Shown: positions 11,325 through 22,145, counted from the stretch's first letter. The stretch is DNA of 64,000 bases from Riptortus pedestris (GCA_019009955.1 CM032230.1:7990001-8054000), one strand, 5' to 3'. A program made the numbers and translations. Notes: a model not told the origin generated them from the sequence alone.

Positions 11325-11715
11325 TTAAAACTAATTGGGAGGGGTTATCTACAGGTTACCATCCTTTTCTAGCCAGGGTGATCACTAAATAAATAAATTA
11401 GGGGGCTCAGGTTAGCCATGTGAGCTAAAGCGTTGACCTTTATCTCACATGGTAAACCTAGAGTGGCGAGTTCGATTCTTGCCTGGGAAAAAAAAAATTA
11501 TTTAATGACGAAATTCATTAAATAACATCCTAAAATCCCACCCTGGCTAGAAAAGGGTGGTAACCTGTAGATGACGCGTCCCAATTAGCCTTAATCGCAA
11601 AAAGAGGACGTTAATAAATAACAAAACTAAATCAATACCTCTGTCTAGGCGGGAATCGAACTCGCCACTCTAGGTATACCATGTGAGATTAAGGTCAACG
11701 CTTTAACTCACAAAT
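11325..11715 (-). mobile_element. tRNA-derived SINE on minus strand, split by an inner SINE
   Basis: The head (11630-11715) reads on the minus strand as a tRNA-like part with the B box agttcgattcccgcctag. The tail (11325-11396) reads gccaggg..taacctgtagata and ends near ttagttttaagtt. The 11397-11625 SINE on the plus strand separates them. An actaaat motif near both junctions may be the target duplication. Confidence 0.7.
11397..11625 (+). mobile_element. tRNA-derived SINE, near full length
   Basis: The head resembles a tRNA gene: ggctcaggttagcc, tgagctaaagcgttgacc, then the B box gagttcgattcttgcctggg. The tRNA-unrelated body has attaaataacatcctaaaat, cccaccctggctagaaaagg, gtggtaacctgtagat, and a 3' end reading ggacgttaataaata. 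RNA polymerase III promoters of this kind are standard in tRNA SINEs. No protein is encoded. Confidence 0.8.
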
Positions 11716-11759
11716 ACGTAGTGTTAGGACGACCAATTAAAATTTGTGGTCTCGACTTT

Positions 11760-12178
11760 GAAATGTTTATTTGATATATACCATACTCAGTATTTAACCA
11801 GTTCGTTCAACACTAATAAACATATTTGTTGATGGCTGAAATCGGCCATTTACACGGATGGGATTTCAGGTGTGGAGAAGAGAGGGTGGTCGAAAATTCA
11901 AAATATCTCCGTTATAATGAGACGGGAAAAATGTTTATATTAGAAATTTTATTAAAATATTGATGCTCTACTTTTGTTGTTCTATACATTTTTTTTTGTA
12001 ACTCAAGTATTAAGGGAGTTATGCGTACTCACTTGGTTTCGACCTCCGGTCAACCACATCTGCTCATCGGATTTGCACTTTGCAATAGTGAACATATGGC
12101 GAGATGAGATTACTAGTGTCTCTTCACCAGTACATGGGAAATCTGCTTAGTTTACGCAGCCCCTGCATGACCGACATC
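11760..12178 (-). mobile_element. TA-core family copy with 5' module D, 3' truncated
   Basis: Read on the plus strand: ggctgaaatcgg, aaaatatctccgtta, ttctatacattttt, then a different 5' module (aactcaagtattaaggga) and the end catgggaaatctgcttagtt followed by tacgcagcccctgcatgacc. The (TA)n core and palindrome are absent. Module D copies also lie at 51720-52078 and 63150-63563. Confidence 0.7.
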
Positions 12179-12179
12179 T

Positions 12180-13530
12180 TCAATATTTCACGCGTTTCCA
12201 AAGCACTACAAATTCTATCTAGGGCGTTTTGCAACTCAAATGAATAGATATTGAAGTGAAGAATATTTTAATAATAGACTAATATAGCTATGCTGTGAAT
12301 AATATATTAGTGGATTAAGAATATCCTTTTATAGCTTATAACCTCAGTATACGACTTGGAGAAGTCATAAATCTGATTTGGGGCATGCCTGTTGAAGGAG
12401 GAAGTGTGATAGTGAGGCCTTCCTGACCTAGGGGACGCCACATGATAATGGACACAGATAAAGTATTAGGACAAATGACCTCAAGATAAAAACCCAATTA
12501 TCGTGGATTAGAAAGGATTTACAGAGGCACTTGTTTAAAGTTATTTGGGTTAAATGAAAGAGCAAAAAAAAAAAGTATGGCATTCGGAAATCACGTGATC
12601 AACTGCCAAATTTTTGAGTGTTTACTTAGCTGCTGGACTCATGTAATTAACATCATCTGAAAGAAAGGCCGGCCGAAGAAACTTCACTGGACTTGAAAAT
12701 TTTGTTCTCAATTCGGAAACAAAAAGTGTGATTGGAAGTCATTTTTATTGTTTTATCGTGCTACACGAAAAAGATGCTTTATACATAGTTCAGCATCTCT
12801 AATTACTGCGAAGTCCGAAAATGTATCCCTCTTCGTTACTGATTTAACCGATTTTGCAGGTTTACCAACTTAGAACTAGGAAAATGGTTTATGTTCCGAG
12901 TTTGATGAATAAAGAACACTCTTTTTAAATGTTACCGCCTATTCGAGATTTAACCGTTGGATACATGTACATATCTAAATGAAAACATATCTATGGCCGG
13001 AATAAAACATTGTCTACGTAATTCTCTAAAAGCGAATACCATCCTCCTGGACCTTGGGAGTTAACCAAGTTCAATTTATATGGAAATATATGCTATTTAC
13101 GTAGTATATACTATACCTGGTACGTGGTATATCTACCTTCAGTAAGTTGAAGGTAAAAATAGATGCACCCTCACCAAGGGAAACATTAGTTAACGAGTTC
13201 GATACAAGAGTGCTGTAGTGTCGCAGCACTAATGGATCGGCTGGTGTCTAGGAGTACATACGTCTGACAACCCCTCAGAATGATTAACGCTTATTTCTCT
13301 CTTAGATCCTTTCGACAGGAAAGCTATCCACAAGAGTGTGCTGACCACTGACCCCCCGAATTCAATGAGGCCCGTCAGTCTACTGGAGACATCTCATTCC
13401 GTCCTCCTTGGATAACACATATGGGCTACTAAAAACCTCCTGGGTCCTTAATGACAACCGTAAAAAGAGAAAAAAATACTATTTATTCGTCTAAGTTTAT
13501 TCTTGAAGTGGAATGATTTCTAATGATGAG
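12180..13530. other. AT-rich intron; unclassified GC-richer block at 13200-13440
   Basis: Nothing recognised up to about 13200. From there to 13440 the composition is more balanced and the text (for example gcactaatggatcggctgg) looks like a decayed repeat, but I could not place it. Confidence 0.4.
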
Positions 13531-13745
13531 ATTTAAGTTTTGTTTGATCGTTACCAAACTCTTTAATTGCTTTATGTATAAAGAAAGATCACGTTCTTTC
13601 ATGGCAGAAATCGGACCAATGGGAGCAGAGGGGGGAATTCGGATTCAAAAATTGTACCAATCTTATTGCAAATTATATCACCTATAAATTTTGCTATATA
13701 CTTATTTCTTCTATCATGAATATTCCTACTCTTGTTATATTAACA
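13530..13745 (-). repeat. TA-core body fragment, reversed
   Basis: It holds tttgtttgatcgttaccaaa, tgtataaagaaagatcacgt, cagaaatcggaccaatggga and a gaattcgg segment in reversed family order, then caatcttattgcaaatta. Both ends are lost. Confidence 0.6.
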
Positions 13746-13976
13746 ATAACATGTTACGTCATGAACTGTTTTATTCTAAGCACATGACATAAAGCATGTA
13801 GAGAGAATTAATAAAAGTTTAAGTGAAGAGAAGTGAGATTTATCTACTGAATGTTCCTCAAGTTCCTTAGATATCTCCGCTCTGACATTAAATACTAAGG
13901 CATGTTTATCGGGGCTCTCATGTGTTTATATCTAGTAACTAGATTGACTATTAAAATGTCTGATGTATATATTTAC

Positions 13977-14214
13977 CTGTTTGATGAGCTGTTTGAGCTG
14001 TAGGTCAGAGAGGAAGGCGGGTTTGTAGTTTCCGTCGGTGTACGAGTTGACAGCTCCCCTGATAGTCTTCATGTGCTGGACTGCCATCCTGAGCACCGTC
14101 AGCTTGTCCAGCTTCCTCGACATGGCGTGGCACATCGGGACCATGGCTGACAGCTCGGTGATGTACGTGTTCATCTTGTCTCTCCTTCTCTTCTCGATCT
14201 CGCTGTGGTTCTGT
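13977..14214 (-). CDS. cyc: cyc exon: bHLH DNA-binding domain
   Basis: This 238-bp exon encodes 79 residues after one phase base. It starts [15 protein letters not shown] (basic region), continues through helix 1, loop and helix 2, with [19 protein letters not shown], and ends LQLKQLIKQ. The basic region keeps the His, Glu and Arg positions (H-x-x-x-E-x-x-x-R) that contact CACGTG E-boxes in class I bHLH-PAS factors. The acceptor is TTCCAG (AG at 14216-14215). A second AG three bases on would drop one Gln, but the upstream one fits the KK junction. The donor CAG|GTAAATA lies at 13976-13975, phase 0. This is the most conserved and most secure piece of the gene. It is also clearly more GC-rich than its flanks. 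Confidence 0.98.
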
Positions 14215-14319
14215 CTGGAACAATAGAACACTCGCCTATATCTAGTTTAGGATGCTCCATTAATTGGAGTAAATGGTCACTGACAGTTGTTCGATTTACT
14301 GCTAAACACCTTGAAACGA

Positions 14320-14430
14320 AACTAGCTCACGGCACCAAGGGAAAAAGCCCCCTTAATCCTGTTTAAGCAAGCTATGCCTTCGGGATCGCTATGCGACGAC
14401 TCGGGCTTTGCCCGCGCGATTTCTGGTTTT
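14320..14430. repeat. GC-rich palindrome-containing block
   Basis: The segment gactcgggctttgcccgcgc contains the small hairpin cgggctttgcccg. An earlier part, agcaagctatgccttcggga, also looks repeat-derived. It lies just upstream of the cyc bHLH exon and no family was assigned. Confidence 0.35.
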
Positions 14431-14878
14431 TAATTATACCAACATCTATTTTCCAAATTTGCCACACTTATCGTTACATCTGTAAAGTTAATCCCCAAAA
14501 TGTAAAAATGATTCCCATTCGGTAGGGAAAGAATTTATTTCGTATATTGTATCATTTAAGAATAAAAGAAAAAGATAGTAACTAGAGAAAACTATTTAAG
14601 TGACAAAAAATTAATTACGTATATTCACGAAAGCCTTTATGAAAAGAGAAGAAATTGACATAAAATTGTTTAAAAAAAAAAACTAACAAATTATGAAATC
14701 GTTATCATGTCCACAATTTCGTTATCATGGCCACAATTTCAATAAGTAAAAATATAATATAATCCTAATAAATACGTATCAAAAGAAAATGTTCGACTTG
14801 CAATCAGATTAATTAAAGAAAGTTTCGTGAATCAATTTAAATGGCTGAACATGAAAACCTCTGCTGTTAGCGGCTTTA
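14430..14878. other. AT-rich intron, no clear feature
   Basis: Only a short local duplication was noticed (atcatggccacaatttc and a near copy, about 14703-14740). Confidence 0.5.
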
Positions 14879-15180
14879 TTTAGATGACATACTTAAACTC
14901 TAAAGACATAAATACCGGAGTTACGGTCCATCGGGAGACCATGCCGGTAGGCCCATCGGGAGAACAGGGAGAGCGGTGGAAGGAGGTGAGTTTTAGGAGA
15001 GTCGATTTGGGAGGGTCCGAATATGGCGGTGGGATGGGCTGCGGGAAAACGCCACGGTGGGTACCTAGACCGTCCACTCGAGTTGAACGAAATATACTTT
15101 CTAGTTCGATCGTTAATTGTCGGGACGGCAGACGGCGGTTATTACAGTTCAAGGTACCGAACAAACAAGGAAGTATCTGA
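14879..15180. other. isolated GC-rich island in a cyc intron
   Basis: About 300 bp of clearly higher GC with many CpG steps, open in one frame on each strand: 98 codons plus from 14884, 94 codons minus from 15164. The plus frame reads GVTVHRETMPVGPSGEQG and later PRWVPRPSTRVERN. It contains the splice-donor-like GAG|GTGAGT at 14985/14986. It could be a transposon remnant, a regulatory element or an exon. I recognise no domain and would not call it coding. Confidence 0.35.
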
Positions 15181-15540
15181 GAGTCTTTTCCTGAAACAAT
15201 AAAGCGATACTCAAAACGGCCAGGGAAATATCGAATTTAATGAGTCGGGGGGAGGTTCGGAATAAAAAATATCGTAAGGGCTTATCTCACCGAGAGTGGG
15301 AGCTACCTCAAATCCGACAATTTTTCAAAGAGAGCGTTTAGTATGTGCAAATCAGGGAAATTTGCTCAATAAGGAAAGATGAAATTTCAGAGAAGTTTAG
15401 AGGCTCAGAGAAAGTTAAAGATTTCAAAGAAATAGGAGATAAAAGAATGGTTGAAGTATTAGTTAAAAAGGATCTAGGTCATGAATATACAGGAGTGGAC
15501 TGAAGTAACGACTTTAGTGTAGCATTTACATTGGGTACCC
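15181..15540. other. no clear feature
   Basis: Mixed-composition intron with no landmark recognised. Confidence 0.5.
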
Positions 15541-15985
15541 ATTCGAAGTGTGGCAGCAATGTAGGAGGCACCTAGCCGTGAGGCCTTAATCCAGCCTACA
15601 CCTATCCAACGCTTCTCTGGTGACTGAGGATTCGCTACGATGGTTTAGCGATCCTATGGAAGGGACAGTCTCCTACTAACCAGCTCCCACACGAGTGAGC
15701 ACATGTACCAGTTTCCTAACCTATATGTCCTCGGGCTTTGAACACACAACCACTACGTCTATGACCGGCAGTGAAGGCAAGCCTCCACTCCGGACTCCAC
15801 CCAGCCCGTAGTTCATATTGAGTAAGCCGCTAGAACTTACCCCATTAAGGCCGGAGTGATCCCCGGCCCGGATCAGCAAAGCCGACTAAGGACCTACTGT
15901 TCCTACAGTTCCCCTACCCAAGAGCTACACAGCGGGGTGTAGCAGATACAGGCTACATCTGGTAATTGGTCTCGTGAACAGGTAA
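15541..15985 (-). mobile_element. GC-richer SINE-like element, copy 1
   Basis: This is the reverse complement of the insertion at 17438-17908. Shared blocks include aatgtaggaggcacctagcc, gtgaggccttaat, ggattcgctacgatgg, gaccggcagtgaaggcaagc and ggacctactgttcctac. In minus orientation it has a gtgttcaaagcccgagg stretch that resembles a pol III B box. Classification as a SINE is an inference; no coding frame is preserved. Confidence 0.6.
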
Positions 15986-16239
15986 ACCTAATTTTCAAGA
16001 GACCGAACAAGGATTTAAGAGGGTCACAAGGACAAGCAGTGGTTTCCCATTGCCTTCTACATCAGACCAATCATGAGGAAAATTCCTTTCACACCAGTAA
16101 AGGCATTAGTGAAGAATTCGATTCAAGACCTAGATTGCCATCCATCCATAGCCTACTGCCTGCATAAGCTGACTAATGAGAGACTATTAGCCAATATGAG
16201 TATGCAGACTACACTCTTATTTCCAGTCTTGCCCTTCTG

Positions 16240-16700
16240 ACATGTTTACGTGAGAATTGAGACAAGGCTTTAGTGGAAGCAGCAAATGAAGCTATAAGTG
16301 AACGAACCAATAGGCAAAGAGATGGATGGTTTGATGACAAATGTCGTGAAATGGTACACAGAAATGAGCAAAGATTCTTTATGCTGCAACACTCTACTAG
16401 ACACAGCACTGCGTACTTTCGCTTAAATCGACGAATAGCAAACAACAAGTAATACACACAAAGAAAATGGCTTTCTTAAAGAAGCACGTAGAAGAGATTG
16501 GAGAATTTAGGAGAAACAATGAAACCTGAAAATTGTTTTGGAGCAGCGAAATACATAAATATACGTTTTCACACGGACATCTGTGAAAATATTAATGGAT
16601 GAATAATAGAGGAAAAGGCAGCAGCAATTAATAGATTGGCAGAACATTTTAGCGATTTGTGCAGCAACTCAAGAGAAAGACACTAATTCTTGAAACCCGT
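16240..16700 (+). pseudogene. RTE-like non-LTR fragment (linker before reverse transcriptase)
   Basis: One frame gives ALVEAANEAISERTNRQRDG then WFDDKCREMVHRNEQRFF and TRHSTAYFRLNRRIANNK. After stops and shifts come IIEEKAAAINRLAEHFSDLC and SNSRER. The WFDD-C pattern, the basic stretch and the later AAINRLAEHF segment follow the order seen between endonuclease and reverse transcriptase in RTE-type elements. Several stops show a dead copy. Confidence 0.65.
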
Positions 16701-16984
16701 AATATTAAAGTTATCTCTGGAGTCAAAGCGGTATATTTTTTATATTATTATTATTTTTTTAGTATGGTTTGTGCCCAGCATCGATGGTGATTGGCAAGAC
16801 CTCTGTTAGGGATAGTTAGAATAATATATTTATTCCTTCATGTACACCTTGGTTGTACTTTATTTTTACATTATGGAAAATATTCCTTTAATATATGAGT
16901 GTTTCTCATGTCTGTGCTTTGTCTAAATGAATATAATAAAAGTTATCAATTTTAAATCTTTTTAATTATGCTGTAGACCTATTC

Positions 16985-18005
16985 TATTTTATGCTAAATG
17001 TATTTTTATATATTTTAGATATGTTAGTATTTGTGGAATATATTGGCAGCTGTCAGTTAGTAGTACTGTCATATCGTAGGGTATGTGAAGGTTTTTTCTT
17101 TGTATGCAGTCTGTCAGTATGTGTTTTATCGTAAGGTGCTTGTTGCAGTGTTTGCATATAGGGTTATCAGTCCTTGTCATTAAGTGTCTATGTGTGACCG
17201 ATCCTGAGCCCGGCAAGAACAACTTCCCGACTAGTACTCCTATGGCTCGATGGCCACTCCTTAATAGTACTTTTGATACTGAGGAGGTGGTTGTTTACTT
17301 CCATTTTTTCTGATTGCCATTTGTTTAGGATTCGGTGGCGTATATGTCTCACTATGTCTTCGTATAGTAAGTTTGTTTGTGTATATTGAGTTTGTTTAGT
17401 AATTAGTTTAGCTTGGTGGTCTGCTGTCGTACTAAGTTCTTCCGGTACGGGGCCGGCCCTCCCCAGTGGCAGCAGTAAGCCCCCGCTGTGTAGCTGCTGG
17501 GTAGGGGAACCGTAGGAACAGTAGGTCCTTAGTCGGCTTTGCTGTTCCGGGCAGGGGATCACTCCTGCCTTAATGGGGTACGTTCTAGCGGCTTACTCAA
17601 TGTGAACTACGGGCTGGGTGGTGTCCGGAGTGGAGGCTTGCCTTCACTGCCGGTCATAGACGTAGTGGTCGTGTGTTCAAAGCACGAGGACATACAGGCC
17701 AGGTAAACTGGTACATGTGTGGGAGCAGTTCTCTCGTGTAGGAGCTGGGTAGTAGGAGACGGTCCCTTCCATAGGATTCGCTTCTGACCATCGTAGCGAA
17801 TCCTCAGTCACCATGAGGTTGTTGGATTGGTGTAGGAGGATTAAGGCCTCACGGCTAGGTGCCTCCTACATTGCAGCCACTCCTCGATATGGGTACGCAA
17901 TGTCGTACTAAGTCCAATGTCCTTGTGCCCTGGCAGCCAATATAGGGTAATTGTATTTTGGTATGTTTGTTGTTTATAAATTTCTTCTGTTATGTTTAGT
18001 GCTAT
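16985..18005 (-). pseudogene. non-LTR retrotransposon RNase H and C-terminal region, interrupted
   Basis: On the minus strand from about 18000 downward it reads NTITLYWLPGHKDIGLSTT, then resumes after an insertion with ADHQAKLITKQTQYTQTNLL. EVVLAGLRIGHT follows, then after a frameshift HRHLMTRTDNPICKHCNK, HLTIKHILTDC, and a stop near 16990. WLPGH...ADHQAK is the RNase H signature. The LRIGHT...C..C...LTIKHIL tail matches the fragments at 3945, 21780 and 34990. Once the 471-bp insertion (17438-17908) is set aside, the frame runs on well. This is the youngest-looking of the non-LTR pieces. Confidence 0.78.
17438..17908 (+). mobile_element. GC-richer SINE-like insertion with target duplication, copy 2
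   Basis: It is flanked by a 13-bp direct repeat, tgtcgtactaagt, once ending at about 17438 and again starting at about 17909, with one or two edge mismatches. The insertion splits the RNase H frame of the host retrotransposon. The interior has ggtcgtgtgttcaaagcac, B-box-like, and matches the inverted copy at 15541-15985. The target duplication supports a retroposed element. Confidence 0.72.
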
Positions 18006-18009
18006 TGGG

Positions 18010-18980
18010 TGAGTGGTGTTTTTGTATTAAAACATTGTAATGATAAAGCCGTCATGTCAAATTACGTGCAGATTTCTCTAACGATCTGTGTCTTGAAATT
18101 AAAGGAAAGAATTAATCGTAGTTTAGGTGCAAAAGTCGAGGCACAGTTTCATAAACTGGTAAAATTATTCGATAATGATTTAAGGTCCTTATATCACTAA
18201 ACGTCTTATTTTGATGCGTAATTTTTAATATTCAGTTAATTCAAAGAACTTCAAAATGGGCCATTATAATTAACTAAATTTCATCCTTTCTTAGAAAATA
18301 GATGATTGTAGATTGAATTAATCGTTTGGCCTTCGGACGAGTGTCCAAAACAATTCATCGAGGTAGATTCATTGAAATGATACATAAATCCGAGTGTAAC
18401 TATCTAAATTACATAGAGGTTAGAGCAATCTTCTGCCGAGATAATGAGCAACCATCTGCATTCTTCTTCGCCATTCTTTGATACTATCAATTTCTGTTGT
18501 CAAGGTCAACTCTCGACATTAATGTAATAATTATGCAAACATTTGTAATAGATCTCATTTTACGTGCAACTTAGCCACAACAACTTCACGCCTACTCTAA
18601 ACACTAAATTCTCTATGGAGCTCGAACAAGGTATAATATGAATTTTAATTTAAGAATTAATATTATTAAAGGAAGGAGGGACGAAAATCCATGTCATGGG
18701 AAATACATACGCTGAAAAGCAATTATGATTTTAGTGATATGTATTAATGGGAATTAGAACATTTCCCAAAAATTCTGTCAGCATCAAGAAAAAACAAAAT
18801 CCTCATTTTTATGCACCAGAAATGATGATGAGTGACCCTCGGAATACTTTTCGTGCTGATTATAATTCTGGGCTCAATTTTTTCTTTCATAGGGACAACC
18901 GGGTGGTTAAATGGGGGTTCAAGAGGGTTTGTGCGAATAAATATTGAATTTAATAAATGTGATAAAATAGGTATTTACTT
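18010..18980. other. intron, no clear feature
   Basis: Low-information AT-rich sequence; nothing recognised. Confidence 0.5.
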
Positions 18981-18984
18981 AGGT

Positions 18985-19127
18985 TTTTCTGGCTTATTTA
19001 GCATCTGGCAAGTCCTTTTTCAATGACCAACAGTAATCTTCTAACAAATTACTGAATTTTCCTTGGTACCATTTTCCATGTCTAAAATGTCCTGGTGAAA
19101 ACGGTCACCGTGATCATCACTAAAAAA
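18985..19127 (-). pseudogene. fragment of a dispersed arthropod ORF with the 'DDHGDRFHQDI' motif
   Basis: On the minus strand: SDDHGDRFHQDILDMENGTK then a stop, then KKDLPDAK in another frame. A GDRFHQDI...DYCWSLK-like motif recurs in many uncharacterised arthropod proteins; that is from memory and its function is not known to me. Here it is short, broken, and cut at its 5' side by the TA-core copy starting near 19128. Confidence 0.5.
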
Positions 19128-19411
19128 GTCCCAAATATCTCGGTTAATATTCAAGATAGAGAATAAATGTATAAAAACAATATTTATAGTAAATTTAATT
19201 TGCAATAAGATTGGTTCTATACAATTTTTTGATCCGACTTATGGTAACGGAGATATTTCGAATTTTCGAAAATCCCCCCTCTAAACCCCCCCCCCTCTCA
19301 CTAGTCCGATTTCAGCGATTAACGAACTTGATCTTTATTTTTACATAAAACGTTTAAATATCGAGTTTGGTAAAGATCAAACGAAACTTTCGACCGCTAG
19401 AGCGGTAACAG

Positions 19412-19478
<67 letters not shown>

Positions 19479-19606
19479 CGGACCTCATTTTCGTAATCTC
19501 CTTGGTAGGATCGATGGACATTTGAAGAAATTTTTCAATATGAGCTGTTTGAGTTCGACCTCAATAGCTGATTCCCCCAATCCCTAAGGGAAATCTGCTA
19601 AAAAGT
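19128..19606 (+). mobile_element. TA-core family copy, 5' truncated
   Basis: It starts inside the body at caaatatctcggttaatatt. The body is well preserved (caatttttt, gatccgactt, ccgatttcagcgatt, ttcgaccgctagagcggtaa), with (TA)n at 19415-19469. It ends with a broken palindrome, cctaagggaaatctgctaa. Confidence 0.82.
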
Positions 19607-19629
19607 CCAGGTGTGTGTTGAGGAAGTGA

Positions 19630-20125
19630 ATTATAAGTTTAATCTGGGCCGATTTCATCGATCAACGAATATAATCTTTAGTATCGAATGAAACGGTTAA
19701 ATATCAAGTATGGTACAGATCAATAATCATTTTCATTGGCAACGCCATTACATAAAGTGTTTGCATGTATCTCATGTAGTAAAGATCTGTTGAAAGCAAT
19801 ATTTGGTATTGAAATTTGGAATCAGATGTTTCGTTTTATATTGGTTTATTGTAAAAGACTGCGATGACTATACGTGATGGGATACTGAACACTGAAAACA
19901 ATTTAAAAAAAGTCTAAATACCTCAGGTAATTTTCAAGATTTCAAACAATATTTGTGGAAATTAAATTTGCAAAAACATTGATTATATACGATTTTTCGT
20001 ACACACACACACACACCTCGGGCCTCATTTTCATGAATCTTATAGATATGATCGATGGACATTTAAGAAATTATTTCGAAAACCTAGTCATGAATACAAA
20101 CTTAACAGCGGATTTTGCTAAAACA
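19630..20125 (+). repeat. degraded TA-core relative
   Basis: Landmarks: gccgatttcatcgatcaacg, gtgtttgcatgtatctca, a (CA)n tract in place of the TA core near 20000, tatgatcgatggacattt, and gcggattttgctaaaa. Confidence 0.5.
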
Positions 20126-20329
20126 TAACATTGGATTGAACTCCTAGGGTTGCAACTAGTTCTTGATGATACAATGGCCTCTAGATGAATGCATCGTTAC
20201 ATATATATAGTTGACCCTTGGATGTTCCGTTACATATATAGTTGTAACACATATTAGAGAGAGATAGGGTCGTTCTAAAATAGACATTATCTCTAAATAA
20301 AGTTACCTAAGGGTGTTTTCCAAGTAGGT

Positions 20330-20700
20330 TATTGGATTGAAGCCCTTCTCGTGCTCGACCTTGCTTCCCGCAGGTTATGTAACCCCATGAGATCCAGGGT
20401 AACCTACCCAACGGGGGTAGAATCATCCCCTGGTCTTCCACCAAAACTGTTTCAGCGAATTTCCCCAACCAGTGCCAAAGATAAAAATTCGTTTTAGCAG
20501 ATTTTCCTTTAGGGAGGGTTACAGGGACCCACAATATTGCAATTCATTTTTAATCATAAATATGAACACTTTTGTCCACTTTAATAGGGCTAACATATAC
20601 TTTATTTGACTAATGGCTTAAGGAAATATAAGGGAAAGACAAAAGTTTGGAAAGAAGAAAATTTTAGCAGTAATAAAAAATCACCGTATTTATTCCGGAA
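20330..20700. other. GC-richer block, unclassified, next to a TA-core tip
   Basis: The stretch 20330-20480 (for example ccccatgagatccagggtaa) has a short minus-strand open frame without recognisable domains. A TA-core-like tip (gttttagcagattttccttt) lies at 20483-20510. Confidence 0.3.
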
Positions 20701-20825
20701 ATATAATTAATTTAGAACTCATTAAATAAAATCCTTAGTCTCATCCTGGCTAGAAAAAAGGTAACCTGTAGATAACCCATCCCAATTATCCATAGTAGCA
20801 AAAAGTGGACGTTAATAAATAATAA
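20700..20825 (+). repeat. tRNA-derived SINE, 3' half
   Basis: It holds gaactcattaaataaaatcc, aacctgtagataacccatcc and agtggacgttaataaata, matching the SINE body at 11480-11625 without the tRNA head. Confidence 0.7.
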
Positions 20826-21300
20826 TCAACCATTCAGACGCCATATTCTCAAAGGCAGTAGAGCTTCAGACAAATGTAGATTATGCGACAATGCTTATGA
20901 GTTGGGTCAGAATATCTGCAAAGCACAATGACGTGTCAAAAGTATACCATCGAGCTTTGGCAGAGAAATTAGGCTTGGAAGACAAGGAGATCACTTATTA
21001 TCACTATAGTCCTCAAAACCTATTGGAAAAAGATATTGAAAAGATTTATTGGGATGAAGCGATGATAACACAAGACGAGATCAATAAGACTGCTGATATT
21101 ATTGGCATTACAGTGATGAGAATACTCTAGAATCCTCCGCCAAAGAATTAATACAATTTCTAGAATTAGCTATTGAGTTTAAAGATGTACACAAACTAAA
21201 GTCTGACATTTATTATCGAAAGTGCAAATGGACTCGAGTTAAAAACTACAATTGTAGGCACCACGAATTCTGCCAATGGAACTTATAAAAGAGGCACAGC
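20826..21300 (+). pseudogene. non-LTR retrotransposon C-terminal fragment (different family)
   Basis: It reads RRHILKGSRASDKCRLCDNA, then after a frameshift YHRALAEKLGLEDKEITYYH with YSPQNLLEKDIEKIYWDEAM and ITQDEINKTAD. A C..C zinc-like start followed by ...ALAEK.GL...YY.Y.P...LE...IKLYWD...IT is the far C-terminus of many arthropod type-1 retrotransposon polyproteins. It is immediately preceded by a SINE 3' half. Confidence 0.65.
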
Positions 21301-21779
21301 ATGAGGTACTCCTTGGTAGTGAATCAATTGTGCGCAAATTTTTAAATTCCCCTTAACATATGTCACATTCACAAACTCCACACCGGTTGAATTTTCTCGT
21401 GATAGAGATTTTTTGGCAGTTATCTGAGTATAAACCTACTATAGAAATTTAAAAAATTAATTTTATATTTTCCAATTAATGTGACTTGCAAAAAAAGGTT
21501 TTAATTTGATTTTCACAAATTATATTAATTATTTATTTATGCATCTTGCATTATTACCATAACTTATTCGGCTTCAATTATTACTCCTGTTGGCTGATAT
21601 GAATTTATAAAGCAATTTAGGTTAAAATTAAATATGTTTCTAAAAAAAATATCAAAATGTTAATTTCATTGTTTAATGCTAAATAGTTGAAAAACATTAG
21701 AGAGCTATCATTTTCTTTAAATTTCCTGTTGAAGATTTAAACTTTTCAAAGATGGAAATATTTATATTATATAGTGGCT

Positions 21780-22015
21780 GCCATCTGTCTAAATTTTGTT
21801 GCCGTAGGGAAGTTGTACGTAAGTCCGTCGTTATTGATAGTTAATTCGTGTTTGATTGACAGGCCATCATTATACGTACAACAGATGGATCTATTTTTTC
21901 TTAAACATAAAAATTCATGTGATAATTTGGTGTAGCCTATTCCAAGCCTAGAAAGTACAACTTCTCTTCTAAAATTTCTGAATCTCGATGGCCTCTAGCA
22001 AATAGCGGAACCAAT
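21780..22015 (-). pseudogene. non-LTR C-terminal fragment (LRIGH family)
   Basis: On the minus strand the frame gives RREVVLSRLGIGYTKLSHEF then LCLRKNRSICCTYNDGLSIK and HELTI. It aligns by pattern with the RLRIGH/LTIKH C-termini at 3945 and 16985, with the zinc cysteines partly lost. Confidence 0.6.
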
Positions 22016-22029
22016 CAATGGCGGAAGGT

Positions 22030-22145
22030 CAACAAAAAAAAAGGAAAAACTTCAAATGATTATTAAAACCATTTTTATTTCTCGACCAGTTTCGCGTCGA
22101 CGTGACTCCTCATCAGGACAAAATACATAACACTAAGAGGTAACT
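22030..22145 (-). mobile_element. Penelope-like terminal repeat with hammerhead-like core
   Basis: On the minus strand the run tttgtcctgatgagg opens a core CTGATGA (22116-22110), a stem segment ggagtcacgtcgacgc, and GAAAC (22093-22089), followed by tggtcgagaaataaa. The conserved CUGANGA/GAAA arrangement resembles the hammerhead ribozymes reported in Penelope-like elements. No coding region accompanies it. Confidence 0.55.

Noticed and set aside
11401..11480. Intact tRNA gene
   Set aside because: The tRNA resemblance is imperfect in the acceptor and anticodon arms, and the same head is followed by the SINE body in several copies.
14005..14226. Other frames over the bHLH exon on both strands
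   Set aside because: Shadows of the cyc exon.
13932..14231. Using the Met-Phe start at 14231 of the long minus frame as the CYC start
   Set aside because: Splice acceptor at 14216-14215 and the phase match to the 24348-24410 exon show that MFYCSR lies in the intron.
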